This document shows, one piece after another, positions 23,600-35,885 of a DNA stretch of 64,000 nucleotides. Numbering within the stretch: the first letter of the stretch is position 1; every line of letters begins with the position of its first letter. The stretch comes from Siphonodentalium dalli. Lineage: Eukaryota > Mollusca > Scaphopoda > Gadilida > Siphonodentaliidae. Both the position numbers and the translations under genes were made by a program. The notes below the pieces were generated by a model. The model searched no databases, was not told where the DNA came from, and saw only the letters and a program-made list of their open reading frames with translations. The stretch is from contig CP136066.1 in the NCBI GenBank assembly GCA_032622095.1, positions 91,781,319 through 91,845,318 of the forward strand, written 5' to 3'.

Positions 23600-24537
23600 T
23601 GGTCAGATTCGTCGTCTCCAGTTTAAACATCCGAGTCTAAACCTGGTTTAAACCTACATTGACGGACCAGCCAAACCGGGTCTAAGTCAAGACAATAATA
23701 CGAGATCGTCATATCAGGTCTATAGCATCCTTATAAACTGGGTTTAGCGGGACCGTCGAATTATATGGTTTAGTTGCCGGTTTAAGGTTATAAAGCGCAA
23801 AAAAATAAATGATCGCAATTGACAAAACAACTAATCTCCACACACGTTATAGGTATGTATGGTGGCTGGTTTAGGAAATGGTGAAAACAAAAATCTCGCA
23901 CGTTCGAACGTGCGAGCCCTTACGTTCGAACGTGCGAGCCCTTACGTTCGAACGTGCGAGCCCCTACGTTCGAACTAGGTTCGAGCGTGCGAGCTCTTGC
24001 GTTCGAACGTGCGAGATCGCACGTTCGAACGTATGGGCTCGCACGTTCGAACGTGCGAGCTCTCACGTTCGAACGTGCGAGCCCTTACGTTCGAACGTGT
24101 GAGCTCTTGCGTTCGAACGCAAGAGCTCGCACGTTCGAACGTAAGGGCTCGCACGTTCGAACGTAAGGACTCGCACGTTCGAACGTAAGAGCTTTTTTTT
24201 TTATCATGTCCTAAACCAGCCACCGTGATGGGTGATTCTCGCTTATAAGTCTTAAATGAAAATATGCTCGTTGTCTTAATTATCGATTTTAGCTGTAATA
24301 GAGAACGCGGCGGTAGGAATTCGGCAAGTACGATTAATTATCTCGACGCCACAGAGACACTACTGCTAAACGATGCACGGGTCCAGATGGATCAGGTTTA
24401 AACCAGAGATGACGAATGCGTCACTTCGACCTGTGGTATCTACATGGTTTAAACCACGGATTTTGCTGTTAAAGGGATGTTTAAACCTAGAGGGCTACGT
24501 ATACCAGGTTTAAACCGGAGATGACAAATCCGGCCAT
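23600..24537. mobile_element. Outer TIR element with GTTTAAAC palindromes, interrupted by a second element
   Basis: The left end (TCAGATTCGTCGTCTCCAGT then TTAAAC) and the right end (GTTTAAACCGGAGATGACAA then TCCGG) are inverted complements with a few mismatches. Copies of the palindrome GGTTTAAACC occur on both flanks (23600-23790 and 24380-24520). The middle is occupied by the separate element 23860-24227. No transposase frame. Confidence 0.6.
23860..24227. mobile_element. TIR element consisting almost only of TTCGAA palindrome repeats
   Basis: The termini GGTGGCTGGTTTAGGA and CATGTCCTAAACCAGCCACC match the left end of the 12170-13450 element. Between about 23894 and 24190 there are 13 TTCGAA hexamers, most inside the larger palindrome CGCACGTTCGAACGTGCG. 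Repeats are about 20-22 bp apart and CpG-rich in an AT-rich setting. Several overlapping open frames here are artefacts of the repeat. Nonautonomous. Confidence 0.8.
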
Positions 24538-25148
24538 TATATGTCTGCAGATGCGATCAGGGCAACTTATCGGGTAGTCAACTCACGGGGCTGGGCTATA
24601 GAAGTGAGCTCTCAATATCTCCTCGCATAAATGGTCCTATATATATATGATTACTGAGAATTAATATTGGTGAATGAAACAGCGATGCTTATCGATAGAG
24701 AACCGGTTCTATCATCACCCGTCTTCATGTGTGAATGGTGGCATTATTCCAATTCAATGCACCAAACAGCTGGGATTCTGAAGTGATTAAACTTGTTCTT
24801 GAAAAATATCCAATGACGCGAGGTGCATCAAGTATCTGAAGTGACAGTCACATGACCAAAGACCCCATGCCATGTGACACAATGACTGGTAGCCGCGGCT
24901 CAATCGCTTTATCAGATATTCCCTATTGTTCCGGACATTATTTGAGAGCTGCGGGGTCGGATCTTTTAGCAGACGTACAGACCAGAAGCAAGAAGAGGGT
25001 GAGTAGTATCACTGTGGTTGAACAAACGTTGAATTATCTGTACGCGTATCACTGTTATTCGAGGCGGACAAAGAGAAAACAAGTCGGAACGGTGAGTATC
25101 ATCTAGCAAACGCCTTATAATAGACACAGATAGTGCTCTAATTCTACA

Positions 25149-25163
25149 GGGGGGGGGGGGGGG
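25149..25163. repeat. Poly-G tract (15 G)
   Basis: One of about ten G or C homopolymers of 10-15 bases in the window. Others are at 28275, 34083, 39294, 43585, 53364, 55496, 57752 (C), 59996 (C) and 61391. They are far more frequent than expected for AT-rich DNA. Confidence 0.95.
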
Positions 25164-25563
25164 TAAACAATTGCATTCTTTTTGCATCTGGCATTTTCGG
25201 ATACCCAATACCCCCAAACCTGCAAAAAAAAAAAAACACTTTATACCTCTGAAAAATTATCTCATTTAGTTCAGATGACAGTTTAACTAGTTTAACAGCT
25301 CAGTTTTAATAGAAAAATATAAATTGCTATTTTTAAAATACTGATTTATAGGTAACTGTCTACCACAGAAGTGCATTAGCGTTTCCAGATCAGTGTGTTG
25401 GGAGAGTATGTTAGGTCAACGTGGTGGTAAAATTCCACAATGCTAATGGAAATTCGAATTCAACGATTTTGTGGACAAAACAGTAACCCATCATGCACTA
25501 GCACTAGTATAAAGTATCTAATTATATGCATCCAATTTTACAAAAAACATGTTACATATTCAG

Positions 25564-26064
25564 TTAAAGGCACGTGCGGCCTTAATTGTCGAAAATATTC
25601 ATATTTGTTCCAAACACCGTAAACAGAAAAACAGTAAAACGCATACAGTTCCGTTCATATATACCATGACCATCCCGTAAACAGCATGTTATCATAAAGA
25701 CCTACCATATTTTACCTAAGCAAGAGCCTGATTGTGTTACATAAGACAGCACAATGCTACTGGCTAATCACACACAAATGGCATCAACGCTCTTTATTAG
25801 TTCCATATCAGGTATTCACCAACAAAGAACGCTCTTTATGTTTACCATCATAATATAAACAAACACAAGAAAAGTTACTTTTTACGCCTTTGTTTACATA
25901 ACAATGGTCAAACATATGACCATAACATACTGTTTATGCGATATTTCTTATTTGTATACGGACAAAGTCTATCTACATTTTGATGTTCTTTCTGTTTGTG
26001 GCGGTTTTTGACGGGTGGAGATATTTCACAGGATACCCACCGCCAAGGCCAACCGTGTCTTTAA
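25564..26064 (-). mobile_element. TIR element E5, copy 1
   Basis: It begins TTAAAGGCACGTGCGGCC and ends CCAACCGTGTCTTTAA, imperfect inverted repeats. Internal landmarks (AAGAACGCTCTTTATGTTTAC, TGTTTGTGGCGG, ATACCCACCGCCAA) match 51348-51920 in opposite orientation. Noncoding. Confidence 0.7.
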
Positions 26065-26211
26065 ATTTCATTTTGCTCTGCAAACCGATCCAAACATGTG
26101 TTTTGGCTATTTGGCTGAAATAACATTTAAGCTGATATAATTATCTCAGGACAATGACTCAATCTTGACTTTCGAGTCACTGCTGACATTTTGTAGACAT
26201 GTCCAGGACAT

Positions 26212-26428
26212 ACAGTAATGCTCTAAGTAATCGACTTCTTAACCACAGCAGAATTATGGGTATCTTTTCAGGAGTTAGTCGGAAATATGGCTTGTTGCCA
26301 CTCATCGGAAAGCTCTCGGGGAGAGCTTTCCAATGAATGGCAACAAGCCATATTTCCGACTAAATCCTGAAAAGTTACCCATAATTCTGCTGTGGTTAAG
26401 GAGTCGATTACTTAGAGCATTACTGTAC
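26212..26428. mobile_element. Foldback MITE, family M (single copy)
   Basis: Two ~100-bp arms are near-perfect inverted complements around a short GAGAGCTTTCC/GGAAAGCTCTC centre (about 26310-26325). Ends are ACAGTAATGCTCTAAGTAAT and its complement. Arm landmarks CAGCAGAATTATGGGTA and ATATGGCTTGTTGCCA reappear in the tandem array at 40043-40484. Confidence 0.8.
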
Positions 26429-26434
26429 CAGTTG

Positions 26435-27063
26435 TTAAAGGCCCACTTAATTTTTGAGTCGCTGATTATTTTTTTTATAGTTCCTTTGATATACAGTTTT
26501 AATAACAATCTGTGCCATAAAATATTATTAAAATACTGTAATTCATCACCATTTGTGTCTCAGAAGATGCCCACAGAGAAATAGAAAACAGATGGCATTT
26601 AAAGGCCCACTTAATTTTTGAGTCACCGATTTTTTTAATATAGTGACTTGATATATGGTTTTACTAACATTCTATGCTATAAAATTTGATTAAAATACTA
26701 GAGTTCATCACCATTTGAAACATCTGTATCTCAGAAGATGCCTATAGAGAAATAGAAAGCATCTGAAATCATAGAAAGGTTACCCCCGTAATTCAACAGA
26801 ATGTATTTTCAATGGAAGAAGAATAACTCTATCTTTATGATTTAGAATTATTCCTCCTCCATTGAAAATAATACAATTTGAACTATAATCCAGATAAAAA
26901 AAAACATGTCAGCAACTCAACAAAAACAACATGTTCACAGTTTATTACAACGGATAAGTTGATAATTCAATGTTTTAGATCTTCCTCTTTCAAATGGTAT
27001 ATAATATGGCACATATTTTATATATGTGTTCTGGGGGTTCGAAAATTAAGTGGGTCTTTAAAG
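26435..27063. mobile_element. TIR element with internal duplication
   Basis: The ends TTAAAGGCCCACTTAATTTT and AAAATTAAGTGGGTCTTTAA are inverted repeats. The first ~160 bp are duplicated in tandem (26435-26595 and 26598-26760), including AGTTCATCACCATTTG and TCTCAGAAGATGCC. The 26780-26935 part recurs at about 27775-27890 (CCTCCATTGAAAATAAT, CAACTCAACAAAAACAACATG). Noncoding. Confidence 0.7.
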
Positions 27064-30000
27064 GGGTACTGTACGCCAATTTCAATATATTCCTAGTAAT
27101 AACAACGATCTAATATATATCTGTATATAGAACATTCTTCATTTCCTCTCCCAAACTAATACTCATAGAAATTCGTCGTAACTTCGGAAATATGGAGCCC
27201 GTAACACCCATGGGGGTGCTAACAGAACAAATCAAGAAAACAAGATATAAATCAAGTCTTGTGAAGGTTCCGGTTTTCTATTGAGGGCTCCGATTCTTTG
27301 CATCTAAATCGCGGTGGCGTCGGTTCTCTGTAGATGTGTGGAGTAGTTTTTACTCACACAAATAGCCCACAAGTGTATGTAACACAAAAAATCATGATCA
27401 AACAATAATTGGGCTAAAACAATATATTGTAAGGTTCATAACCTAACTGCAGTTATTTTGTCATAGTCATAACATTCTCACAAAGTTGCGCCATGCAAAC
27501 AGTTTCTGAGAACAGACCATATTGTTGTTTCTTACCGACGTTATTTCTCTTCATCACTGGGGGCGGGGCCCACCGCTCCTGCTAAATCCGTCCGAAATCG
27601 CACAATCGTCCAGTGCGCAATCGCGAGGCTCCTGTGCGTTTCCGGCGAGAGAAAGTCTACCATGCCAAGAAATTGAGCTCAGGTGGCGTTATTTTGAGAA
27701 GTTTATAGAAGAAAATTATGCTTCCCCCTCAATAAAAGGTCATTGAATATATGTAAAGTGGCTCTTGGTCTCTTGGTCTATCTTTAAGATTTAGAGTTAT
27801 TCCCCCTCCATTGAAAATAATAATATTTGAACTATAATCCAGATGGGAAAAAAAAACATGTCAGTAACTCAACAAAAACAACATGTAAAATGTAAAAACA
27901 TGTAAAAACATGCCAAATCCGAAAGCATTCTGAGTGGAGCATGTGCTCAATTTTACTACAATCATCAGTTTATTCTCATCTTGGTATTGTTTTTAATATT
28001 GCCGATCAAAATCATTGTCATGTGGGGATCGTAATTTGTTAAACAAGGTTTATAAAATGTCACAAAATGATACGTTGTCTTTGCGATAACAAGCTACACG
28101 ACGGGTGCGCATTCGGCGAAAGTGCACCAGTCCGAAATCGTCACCTCAGTGTTCTTTCATGTTGATTTCGAAGCTTCAGGAAGCTACTTTTGCTGATATG
28201 AAGGGACGTGGCGCCGGGGATATTAACATAGGGGTGTATTCCACCCACGGACGTGACGACAGGAGGAGTTTAAAGGGGGGGGGGGGGTCTTACTATCACC
28301 TTCCAACTTTGGTAAAAATGCCTCACCCAGCATTTGTTGGAAATTTTTACACCAATTATAGGTTGAAATTGTGAGTTGGTTGATTATCCAACAACTAATT
28401 AGTGGGACATTTGTTGTTTAGACAAACTCTAGCAAATCTTTTCTATATTTAGTCCAAATTTTTGGTCTGAAATTGCTACCAATTTGAAAAATACCAACAT
28501 TATAGATAGTGTCAGGTTGGTTGGAAATTTCCAACAGTTGGAAAGTTCAAACCCAGTGGTCTCTATTTGGACGGTGGCCATTTTGAAGCGGATGTGTTTG
28601 GTAAATATGTGGGGTGTATTGTGGGCAAACCTACACCACCCTTTGTTCGACCTAAATCGGTAAAGGGCCGAGAACTGACATGGGTTCCCTATTTGACTCC
28701 CTCTGGGTGGCAGCCATGTTGGATTGGGGTGGGTGTGTGTATGGAAATAGCGTCTTGCGGCGATCCTACAACACCCTTTATTTGAGTGAAATATTAAAAT
28801 TTTCAAATAAACAATAGAAGTCACATTCGTCGTATACGTTGAGTAAAAGCTGAAACCCGCGGCCATTTCGTAAAAGTGGGGGCAATTTTGAATATGTCGA
28901 CCATGGCGATTGGTTTGTCGGAAAAAAAATAATCTTCATAATTGACATACACTGGCCATTCATGCCAAATGTCAGGTTTGCATCATAAAGTGAACGATTC
29001 TGTTAGTATTTGACACTTAGAAGCCTTATATATTTTGCAATGGTAATATCTATCTATATTTGCCCTGCAAAGCACAAACCGACATAATTTTATTTGTGCA
29101 TTATTATTAGATAAAATGTCAGTATGATCGGCTATAACGCTTATAATCTACTAAATTCCACAGGCCCCTGGGGAAAATTACTAAAATACCAATATAGACT
29201 ATACCAGTGTAAAGGTTCCAATTATCGATTTTGGCTAAATACACACCCAACTATCAAAACCCTACAAATTCTAGAAATCGATAATAGCAACCAAAATATC
29301 CACCAGTGTGTCTTATTGACACTAAAATCCCTTTCATTTGACATATAACTTGGCGAAATCGAACGAAGGGAAGTCGAGATATGATATCGGAAAGTACCGA
29401 ATTCTACCGAACAAATCGGCTCGTCAGACTGGGTGTCCGCCGAGCGCCCTTTGATCTCGTTATAAAATCAATATTTTCGAGCAATAAATTGTCGCGAACG
29501 TGTATTTAAACACGATGTCATAACCTATAAATGCTCAAATATATTCTACAAGTCATTCCGAAGCCACCAATATCTCTTTTATTTCACCCGGTGTGTTTGT
29601 GCTCGATATTTTCAACTTTATTCATCAAACGAATTCCAGAAATTAGATGAGTCTATATACAGGCAGCAGCGGCTTCATAGGCTCTGAAAAATACTTGACA
29701 TGGTCACAGCCATTTTCTAGCTGCTTTAATTTTTCGCACTGAAGTGAAAGAAACGCTCTTTACATTTACTATATCAGGAATAGACTAACACGAAACACTC
29801 TTTTCTGTTCCAAAGTGTTCAAAGTTGCATTTTGATGACTTCGATGAGTTTTTCTGGGACATATGTTCATAGAAAGGTAGTTCAAGTATTGTTGGACCTA
29901 TTTTGATACCGGGAGAAATTCAAAAGCGAAGATGATTATGTGTACTTTGGAGCGCAAACTACCAAGTAGCTTTAACATTAGGAACCATTATATGGCGCTA

Positions 30001-32104
30001 TATATAGAGTGACAAACATGGGTGTACATTTAAAACTTTGTAATTGTAACTAAGAGAACCTAGCTCTCGGTAGAGATTCGGAGCCCTTTGTAGAGAATCG
30101 GAGTCGGAAAATAAAAAATCGATTTCTGTATATTTAGGGATTAGTCCGAATGTCCAGAGATAGTGACTATAATTTCACAATAGCACCAGGAGTAGTTCCC
30201 CGCAGTGGTCTGTCAACCAGCTCATTATCTGACATCATGCCATACCACACTTATTTGTCTGCTGGAGCAAATACTGGTATAAGTACTATCAACACTTGGA
30301 TAATGTAGATGTTGTGGGAGTAACATATTTAGTATTCTGGGCCCAGTTTCACGAAAGCAACTTATGACATAGCTGGGACTTAAGAAGCTCCCGTGATGGT
30401 CGAAAAGATAGAATGATCTTCTCTTTTAAAATAGATATCGCAAATGGCCCACAATCCCTTGTATATTTCGGCAGGATAATAGTACCTAACAAGTGCCCAG
30501 GGTATATTATTATAATGCACTAACCTGAATTTCAGAAAATTGTCATTCAACGTAGCGTAGAAGTAGAAACAGAACATATGGCATTAACAGCATTTATATG
30601 GCTTCTATACTTCGATTTGAAAATATTGTGGATCAATGGGTGGGTGGGTCCCAATATGGTCAAAAGCAAGAAATGATCATACATGCCTGAATTTGTTTCC
30701 CGACAGCTCTCCTGGTCAGGAACGAAATTTTCAATTGTTGAAAATGTTGGCCCAATTTTAAAGATCAAGGGAGATTGGTGAATGTTGTAAATTTACTTAA
30801 ATATTCAATTTTTGGATTTATCATGGATATTTATACAAAAACTCATATTCACAAGTCCTTCCATTTGTATGCCCATTGTAATTACATTTTACCATGCATC
30901 CTGATTAAAGAACAGATAACCTTTCCTGTTTTAGTTACTAATATGCATGGGCGCTGTCAGCAACGATTCGACGGATTAGTAGGCGTCCGCCCTGAAAATA
31001 GATGCCATATTCTTTATCTGAAGTTTAAATTGACATGGCTCGTTCGAAACCCAAAATTACATAATTTGGTAAGAGGTATCTCATAAGATACCTAGATGGA
31101 AGATTTCCGAACAAATTCGTCGATATATCGCTGAAAATACGTGCTTTGTTTCTTATGTTTTTGGATAAATTTGTGATCTTTTCGTTTTTGTGTCGATTTT
31201 TTTTTAGTCAGCGGCTGTGTCAAAAATGCATCAGCAGACCATAGAGAAGGCAGAGCGTGAATTTTAAAAAATACATAAATTAGTTTCATGTTAAGATAAC
31301 GCAATATACCTTTCCTGGACTCATTCCGTTTTCGAGTCCAGAATTCCGATGAATACAGATATAGTACAGGATTTGTTCGGAGTCGGAACACCGTGTTCGA
31401 AGTTGTAATTTTTATGACTTCAATGCGTCATTCTGGGACATAAATCTCGTAGAAAGATAGTTCATGTATTTTTCGATTTATTTCGATACTGGAAACTATT
31501 TAAAAGCGAATATTATTAGGTGTAATTGTTGTGCAAGCCGCCGTGTGGCTTTAAGCCAAGTTTAAAATTGACGTGGACCTTTTTAGATATTTAGTCGAAT
31601 TCGAAAATTTGCTTCAAATGTTAATCGTAAACAGAAAGAACAGAACAACTATTCAAGCATATAATATAGCATGAGGGAAAGATAAGTGATAAGAGAAAGC
31701 ACACATGTAATTCGTTTATGGATCAATATTACTTTATGAGATCCCTGGTCGCATTCGATCGATGGAAGGAAGACATTCAGCGAGATATGAGCGTCACTTC
31801 ACGTTCCTCGGGGAAAATATATCAGTATCTCTTTTACTTATATGTGGGGGCCTATTCGTTCACTACATGTACATGCTAGCAAATTGGGAAATATTAACAT
31901 TTGAGCTCCTTCGCATCAGTTTAGTGCTGATTATACATCCACATACCATCTGGTTTAGCATTTTTCAACCCGCTGCAAGGTATTCAATTAAGTTCATGGT
32001 GGGAATAATGTCGATGCCAGGACATAGTACTGTATACGCTGTGGACACAGATAACACATTTTATCTCGAAAGTAATTGGTTTGTTGTTACATTGAAGTGA
32101 ACCT
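27064..32104. other. Gene-poor repeat-rich interval
   Basis: No exon is supported here. It holds scattered repeat fragments: a GGAAATTTCCAAC-type family near 28380-28560 that recurs at 39100-39250, 47300-47680 and 57200-57470; a pair of diverged direct copies near 29815-29945 and 31395-31525 (TTTTCTGGGACATA, AAAGGTAGTTCA); and a GGGTGGGTCCCAA segment at 30640 that recurs near 61855. A GC-richer island at about 27560-27680 has no open frame of note. The 112-codon frame at 31762-32100 lacks gene-like support. Confidence 0.5.
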
Positions 32105-32590
32105 ATGCATGCTCTTGCAATCAGCTTCCCCGTAAACAGCAGAAAAGGGCAATACGTATTTATTGCAATGCCAGTTATAGGGCTCATACCGAACCTCTGT
32201 TCAAACAAGAAGTAATCTTGAACCTCAATGACATATTTAGAGTTAATGCAGCTTGCTTTATGTATGACTGGACTAGAAATAACTTACCGAAATCATTTCA
32301 AACGTGCTACTCTTATTCTCTCGCGAAAAATACAAGAAATGTGAATAATATACGACTGATAACACCGAAATCATCATTTTCAGCATCTCTCCCAAAACAC
32401 TCTTTCCCGGCGTTTGGAATTCAATTGATAAAACATTAAGAGGATGTAAATTTAGAGCAACGTTCAAGAAAACTCTATCACATTAAATCATATCCAAATT
32501 CATTGTCGATTGCAAAATTAAAAACTGTTACAGTTGCTCGTTACAAAAGAATCCCGAGAACTAAATATTATAACTAAATATTACAACTAA
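32105..32590 (+). mobile_element. LINE 3' fragment (end of ORF2)
   Basis: The translation reads QQKRAIRIYCNASYRAHTEP, then LFKQEVILNLNDIFRVNAAC, ITPKSSFSASLPKHSFPAFG and, after a frame break near 32440, LRGCKFRATFKKTLSH. This is the familiar C-terminal segment of CR1-like ORF2 proteins. The tail has AACTAAATATTA repeats. Everything upstream, including RT, is missing. It is a different family from the LINE at 15790. Confidence 0.65.
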
Positions 32591-32883
32591 ATATTATAAT
32601 TCTACTTATTGATATTAATGTCATTCTTTCTGGATATTTCACCCGTCTGGTCATAAAGAGTTCAATTAATTTGCACACGTATCATTTAACTATATCGTAA
32701 ATAACTCAATGTGACCAGCTACTATAATGACACCCATTGAACATAGCCCGTGATTATAGTATGACTAGTATTAACGTTCACTGTCTTTCTGTTCTTATGT
32801 ACATACAATCTCTAGTTGACATTCGATACCTACATGTACAATTGAATCTGGTCTGCGGATATTATATTATATGATATTATATA

Positions 32884-33396
32884 TCTAATATATGTTTTGG
32901 GACTTCTGTCTGTCTGTCTGTCTGTCTGTCTGTGTGTTAGCTATGGCCTGGAAAACTGCCAGACGGATTTTGACGAAATTTGATACTTGGGCTAATTTTG
33001 TCCAGGGAGTGTTTGGACGGGTCAAATCGTGACCTCGACCTGACATTGACTTTCAAAAAGGTCAATTCAAGGTCAAATCGGGTAAAACGGACGGATTTCG
33101 ACGAAATTTGATACCTAGGGCTACTTTTGTCCGGGGAGTGTTTGTACGGGTCAAATCGTGACCCCAACCTGACATTGACCTTCAAAATGGTCAATTCAAG
33201 GTCAAATCGGGTAAAACCGGTCGGATTTCGACGGGTACTTTTGTCGAGTACTTTTGTCCGGGGAGTGTTTTGGACGGGTCAAATCGTGACCCCGACCTGA
33301 CCTTGACCTTCAAAATGGTCAATTGAAGGTCAAATCGCGCAATTCGCCGAAAAGCAGAGGGGAAACAGCCCGGACGACGTCGGGTCCACTAGCTAG
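32884..33396 (+). mobile_element. Helitron-like nonautonomous element, copy 1 of a head-to-tail array
   Basis: It starts TCTAATATATGTTTTGGGAC, followed by a TCTG microsatellite. It ends with a GC-rich imperfect hairpin (CCCGGACGACGTCGGG) and CTAG at 33393-33396, followed by T. A 5' TC, a 3' hairpin with CTRR end and insertion before T are Helitron hallmarks. The body has three ~100-bp units with TTGACCTTCAAAATGGTCAA, CGAAATTTGATAC and GGGAGTGTTT. No Rep/helicase. Confidence 0.6.
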
Positions 33397-34248
33397 TCTA
33401 TCTACTATATAATTTGAGACTTCCGTATATATATATATGTGTGTGTGTATATATATATGTGGGTACTTCATAGAATCCAAAACGCGTGTACAGATTGAGC
33501 TCAAATTTCGTATGTAAGTGTAAAATACCACAAAAAACGGCACTGCGGTGGTTAAGACATTAACGATCTTTATATTGACCTTATACGGAGGTGTTAACAA
33601 TCAACGCTCTTTGTTGCAATGGACGTGGCTAAACGACTGACCCCATGCGTCCGAAATACGGATGCGGATTCCAATGGACGTGGCTAAACGACTGACCCCA
33701 TGCGTCCGAAATACGGATGCGGACGAAATGCAATTATCTCGACTAAAAAGGCAGAATTGATCTAAGAGCTCGAAATATTATGCAGAGGGATTTCACGACG
33801 GGATTAATTGATTGTCCGCTCTGAAGTTTAGGACGGGGAGGACGGGTACCATGAATTAACTCATTGAAAAACAAAGAATGCGTTATCTCGGAAACGGGTG
33901 GAGCTATCGACTTGAAATTTGCTATGTGAATGCATCTTGCCCCGGATATGAAATTTTATCGGGTCGCCGAGCCCGTGCGACGCCAGCTTCGCGCATGCGC
34001 AGACGAGATCTCGGAAACGGGTGGAGCTATCGACTTGAAATTTGCTATGTGAATGTATCTTGCCCCGGATACGAATTTTATCGGGGGGGGGGGGGCGAGC
34101 CCGTGCGACGCAAGCTTCGCGCATGCGCAGACCAGATCTCGGAAACGGGTGGAGCTATCGACTTGAAATTTGGTTAAATTAAAAAAATGTCATGTTTCTG
34201 AAACAAAGCCATGAGACGAATGCCGCCAGTGGCGGGCTAACATGCTAG
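33397..34248 (+). mobile_element. Helitron-like element, copy 2
   Basis: It starts TCTATCTACTATATAATTTG directly after the CTAG of copy 1. It ends with hairpin CCGCCAGTGGCGG and, nine bases later, CTAG at 34245-34248. The inner part has a 61-bp direct duplication near 33612-33725 (ATGGACGTGGCTAAACGACT), then three ~128-bp tandem units from 33884 to 34170 (CTCGGAAACGGGTGGAGCTA). Its 3' hairpin differs from copy 1, so two subfamilies are present. Confidence 0.6.
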
Positions 34249-35885
34249 TACTATATATTTTGAGACTTCCGTATATATATATATACTAGAAGGTGACCCG
34301 ACTTCGTCCGGGCTTTGACCTTGAATTGGCCATTTTGAAGGTCAAGGTCAAGTGGGGTCACGATTTGACCAGTCCAAAAACACTGCCCGGACAAAAGTAC
34401 CCGACAAACGTGCCCGTCGAAATCCATCCGGTTTTACCCGATTTGACCTTGAATTGATAATTTTGAAGGTCAAGGTCTGGTCGCGGTCACGATTGTACCC
34501 GTCCAAAACAATCAGTGGACAAAAGTAACCCCACGTATCAAATTTCGTCGAAATCCCATCAAAATTGGCGATTTGACCTTGAAGTTACCCGATTTCAAGA
34601 TCAAGGTCACGTCGCACGGGCAAATGAATATGCTTATGAGACTCGCCATAAGAAAGTACACCCACATACCAAGTTTCGACGAAATCCCGTGATATTCGGG
34701 CGTTTGACCTTGAAATGACCCGATTTCAAGGTCAAGGTCACGTCGCACGGACAAATCAATATGCCTATGTTCGTCCCCGACCGAAAATACCCCCACTTAC
34801 CAAGTTTCATCGAAATCGGCTGGGCCATTTTCGAGTCCATCGATTACACACAGACAGATACACACACACACACACACAGATCTTTCAAAATATATAATAG
34901 ATGTTTACTTTATAGAATCGAAAACGGCTGACTCGATTGAGTTCAAACTTCCCACGGGAATCGTCGTCGCGGCGTTTTGGAGAAGCTCAGAGCACCCGTT
35001 CTCCACTCTCAGTCACAAAAAACGGCACTGCGGTGGTTAATCAAGTGATAATTTAATGAGCGTTTGTTTTTGACGCGTCGCTATAAAAGAGCGTTTGTTT
35101 ACAATTCAACGCAACGGTATCGCTCGAAATTTAGCATCGAAAAAAATTAATTTCTTTTATCAAAAACATAATTACGTGTTGGACGTGTCATTTTAAGAAT
35201 ATGTAAGTATTACACACATACACACCAAGTCTCAGCTTAAAATTTTGAAAAATAAGAGTTTTATCGACATAAATCGATTTTAATGGGAAATCCTATGTTA
35301 AAATTTAGCATCGAAAAAATTTAATTTCTTCCATCTAAAACATAATTACGTGTTGGAATGTGTCATTTTAAGAATATGTAAGTATTACACGCAGTCACAC
35401 GAAGTCTCAGCTTGAAATTTTGAAAAATAAGAGTTTTATCGACATAAATCGATTTGAATGCGAAATCATGTGTTAATAAATTTTGGGGCTCAGCTGTTCT
35501 GTGCAAAATGGTCAACTCGGGACGGGTCAACCGATTGAGCCCAAACTTGCTACCTATGTGTACATTTGTCCCGAAAATGTCACGGACGGGTCAAATCGTG
35601 ACCCCGATGTGACATTGACCTTCAAACTGGTCAATTCAAGGTCAAAATGGGTAAAACTGGCGGATTTTTGTACTTTTGTCCGGGGAGTGTTTTGGACGGG
35701 TCAAATCATGACCACGACCTGACCTTGACATACAAAATTGTCAATTCAAGGTCAGATCGGGTAAAACTTGCTGATTTCGACGAAATTTGGTACAAATGCA
35801 GCACAAGTGTCTCGGAACCTGTTGAAATTGCTTTTTCGAACAAAGCCATGAGACGAATGCCGCCAGTGGCGGGCTAACCTGCTAG
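34249..35885 (+). mobile_element. Helitron-like element, copy 3, split by a nested inverted copy
   Basis: The element starts next to the end of copy 2 with ACTATATATTTTGAGACTTC. It is interrupted at 34286-34901 and resumes with TTTACTTTATAGAATCGAAAA, matching copy 2's internal TACTTCATAGAATCCAAAA. Tandem ~180-bp units (TTTAGCATCGAAAAAATTAA) lie at 35120-35480. The 3' end repeats copy 2's CCGCCAGTGGCGG hairpin and CTAG (35882-35885). Confidence 0.6.
34286..34901 (-). mobile_element. Helitron-like element nested in reverse orientation
   Basis: On the minus strand it starts TCTATTATATATTTTGAAAG at 34901 with a GT/CA microsatellite and ends with hairpin CCCGGACGAAGTCGGG, then TCACCTT and CTAG at 34289-34286. 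It sits between A and T within copy 3. The body has many AAGGTCAAGGTCA motifs. Belongs to the same subfamily as copies 1 and 4. Confidence 0.6.

Noticed and set aside
23894-24190. CRISPR-like regular repeats
   Set aside because: The units are adjoining palindromes without unique spacers and lie inside a transposon with inverted ends, in eukaryotic DNA with no cas genes.
23878-24223. Four overlapping open frames with repeating VRT/FERAS residues on both strands
   Set aside because: They are translations of the TTCGAA palindrome array, open in several frames because the unit lacks stops.
24852-25106. 84-codon ATG frame followed by GTGAGT
   Set aside because: Two equally good donors lie in it at different phases, no partner exon was found, and composition is unremarkable.
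31762-32100. 112-codon frame upstream of the LINE fragment
   Set aside because: Tested as LINE ORF2 sequence; no RT or C-terminal motif, and the true LINE frame starts only after 32105.
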